64,000 nucleotides of DNA from Enchytraeus crypticus (lineage: Eukaryota; Annelida; Clitellata; Enchytraeida; Enchytraeidae). The notes beneath the pieces were generated by a model. That model ran no database searches and was not told the DNA's origin. It was given only the letters and a program-made list of their open reading frames with translations. Positions 63,765-64,000 of the stretch are shown here, piece by piece. Position 1 is the stretch's first letter. Every line of letters begins with the position of its first letter. The position numbers were made by a program, and so were the translations under genes. The stretch spans positions 420,501 through 484,500 of the forward strand of contig CAJHZI010000547.1 of the NCBI GenBank assembly GCA_905160935.1, read 5' to 3'.

Positions 63765-63860
63765 TCGTGTGGTGTTTTGGCATCTGTTTGCATGGAGTCA
63801 GAGATGTCCCTGACATTGCATTATGGCGAGGAACCGGACGTCAAATTCTTATTGATTGAT
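63765..63860 (+). mobile_element. (TTGA)n-tailed repeat end
   Basis: GTCCCTGACATTGCATTATG GCGAGGAACCGGACGTCAAA TTCTTATTGATTGATTG. Cleanest copy of the family seen at 26703, 34203 and 46735. Confidence 0.7.
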
Positions 63861-63881
63861 TGACGAAAAACTGTTTAATGC

Positions 63882-63916
<35 letters not shown>

Positions 63917-64000
63917 TATACTTATATATATATCAGATAATATATATATTATATATATAGATATCTAATATATACTATATATATATAGATATATGTAGTT
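63882..64000. repeat. (TA)n microsatellite
   Basis: TA-rich tract with interruptions, running to the window's end. Confidence 0.85.

Overview
This window is intron-rich, AT-rich animal nuclear DNA. Exons are short (53-214 nt) with GT-AG borders, and introns are full of non-LTR retrotransposon pieces, SINEs, DNA-transposon relics and microsatellites. No operon, ribosome binding site, CRISPR array or genuine RNA gene was seen. The two genes and the LINE/SINE load fit an invertebrate bilaterian. The tropomyosin C-terminus (AELAGF) looks more like the protostome/lophotrochozoan AELAGY/AELTGY type than the chordate DMTSI type, but the species cannot be named from this.

Two protein-coding genes are arranged tail to tail. 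(1) Tropomyosin, + strand, 517-11899: eight coding exons of 126, 134, 118, 71, 76, 63, 70 and 83 nt, i.e. residues about 39-284 of the family's 284. The first exon, start codon and promoter lie before position 1. (2) SKIC3/TTC37, the tetratricopeptide scaffold of the cytosolic SKI complex, - strand, 63118 down to 12990: 41 coding exons read with consistent phase plus two tentative ones near the 3' end. The model has about 1,568 codons, very close to the human protein (1,564 aa). The stop codons lie about 1.1 kb apart.

Layout. 1-12 kb: tropomyosin with retroelement fragments in its introns. 12-13 kb: 3' UTRs, a LINE fragment and a (TA)n tract. 13-50 kb: the 3' two thirds of SKIC3, with introns up to about 4 kb filled by three copies of one CR1/L2-like LINE family, several RTE-like LINEs, SINEs sharing LINE tails, a Ginger-like long-TIR element, a mariner-like element and a long palindrome enclosing a LINE. 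50.5-60.3 kb: a quiet stretch of compact SKIC3 introns. 60.3-62.4 kb: a young 5'-truncated RTE-like LINE. 63-64 kb: SKIC3 5' end and upstream repeats.

The most unusual signal is a set of minisatellites sitting on exon-intron junctions: a 28-bp array at the donor of SKIC3 exon 17, a 44-bp array at the donor of exon 36, a 34-bp array at the acceptor of exon 38, and a 33-bp array starting at intron position +5 of a tropomyosin intron. In the three SKIC3 arrays the splice site itself is part of the repeated unit. A second theme is short inverted duplications with very small loops that interrupt LINE reading frames. All coordinates and motifs were read by eye; no alignment or search was run.
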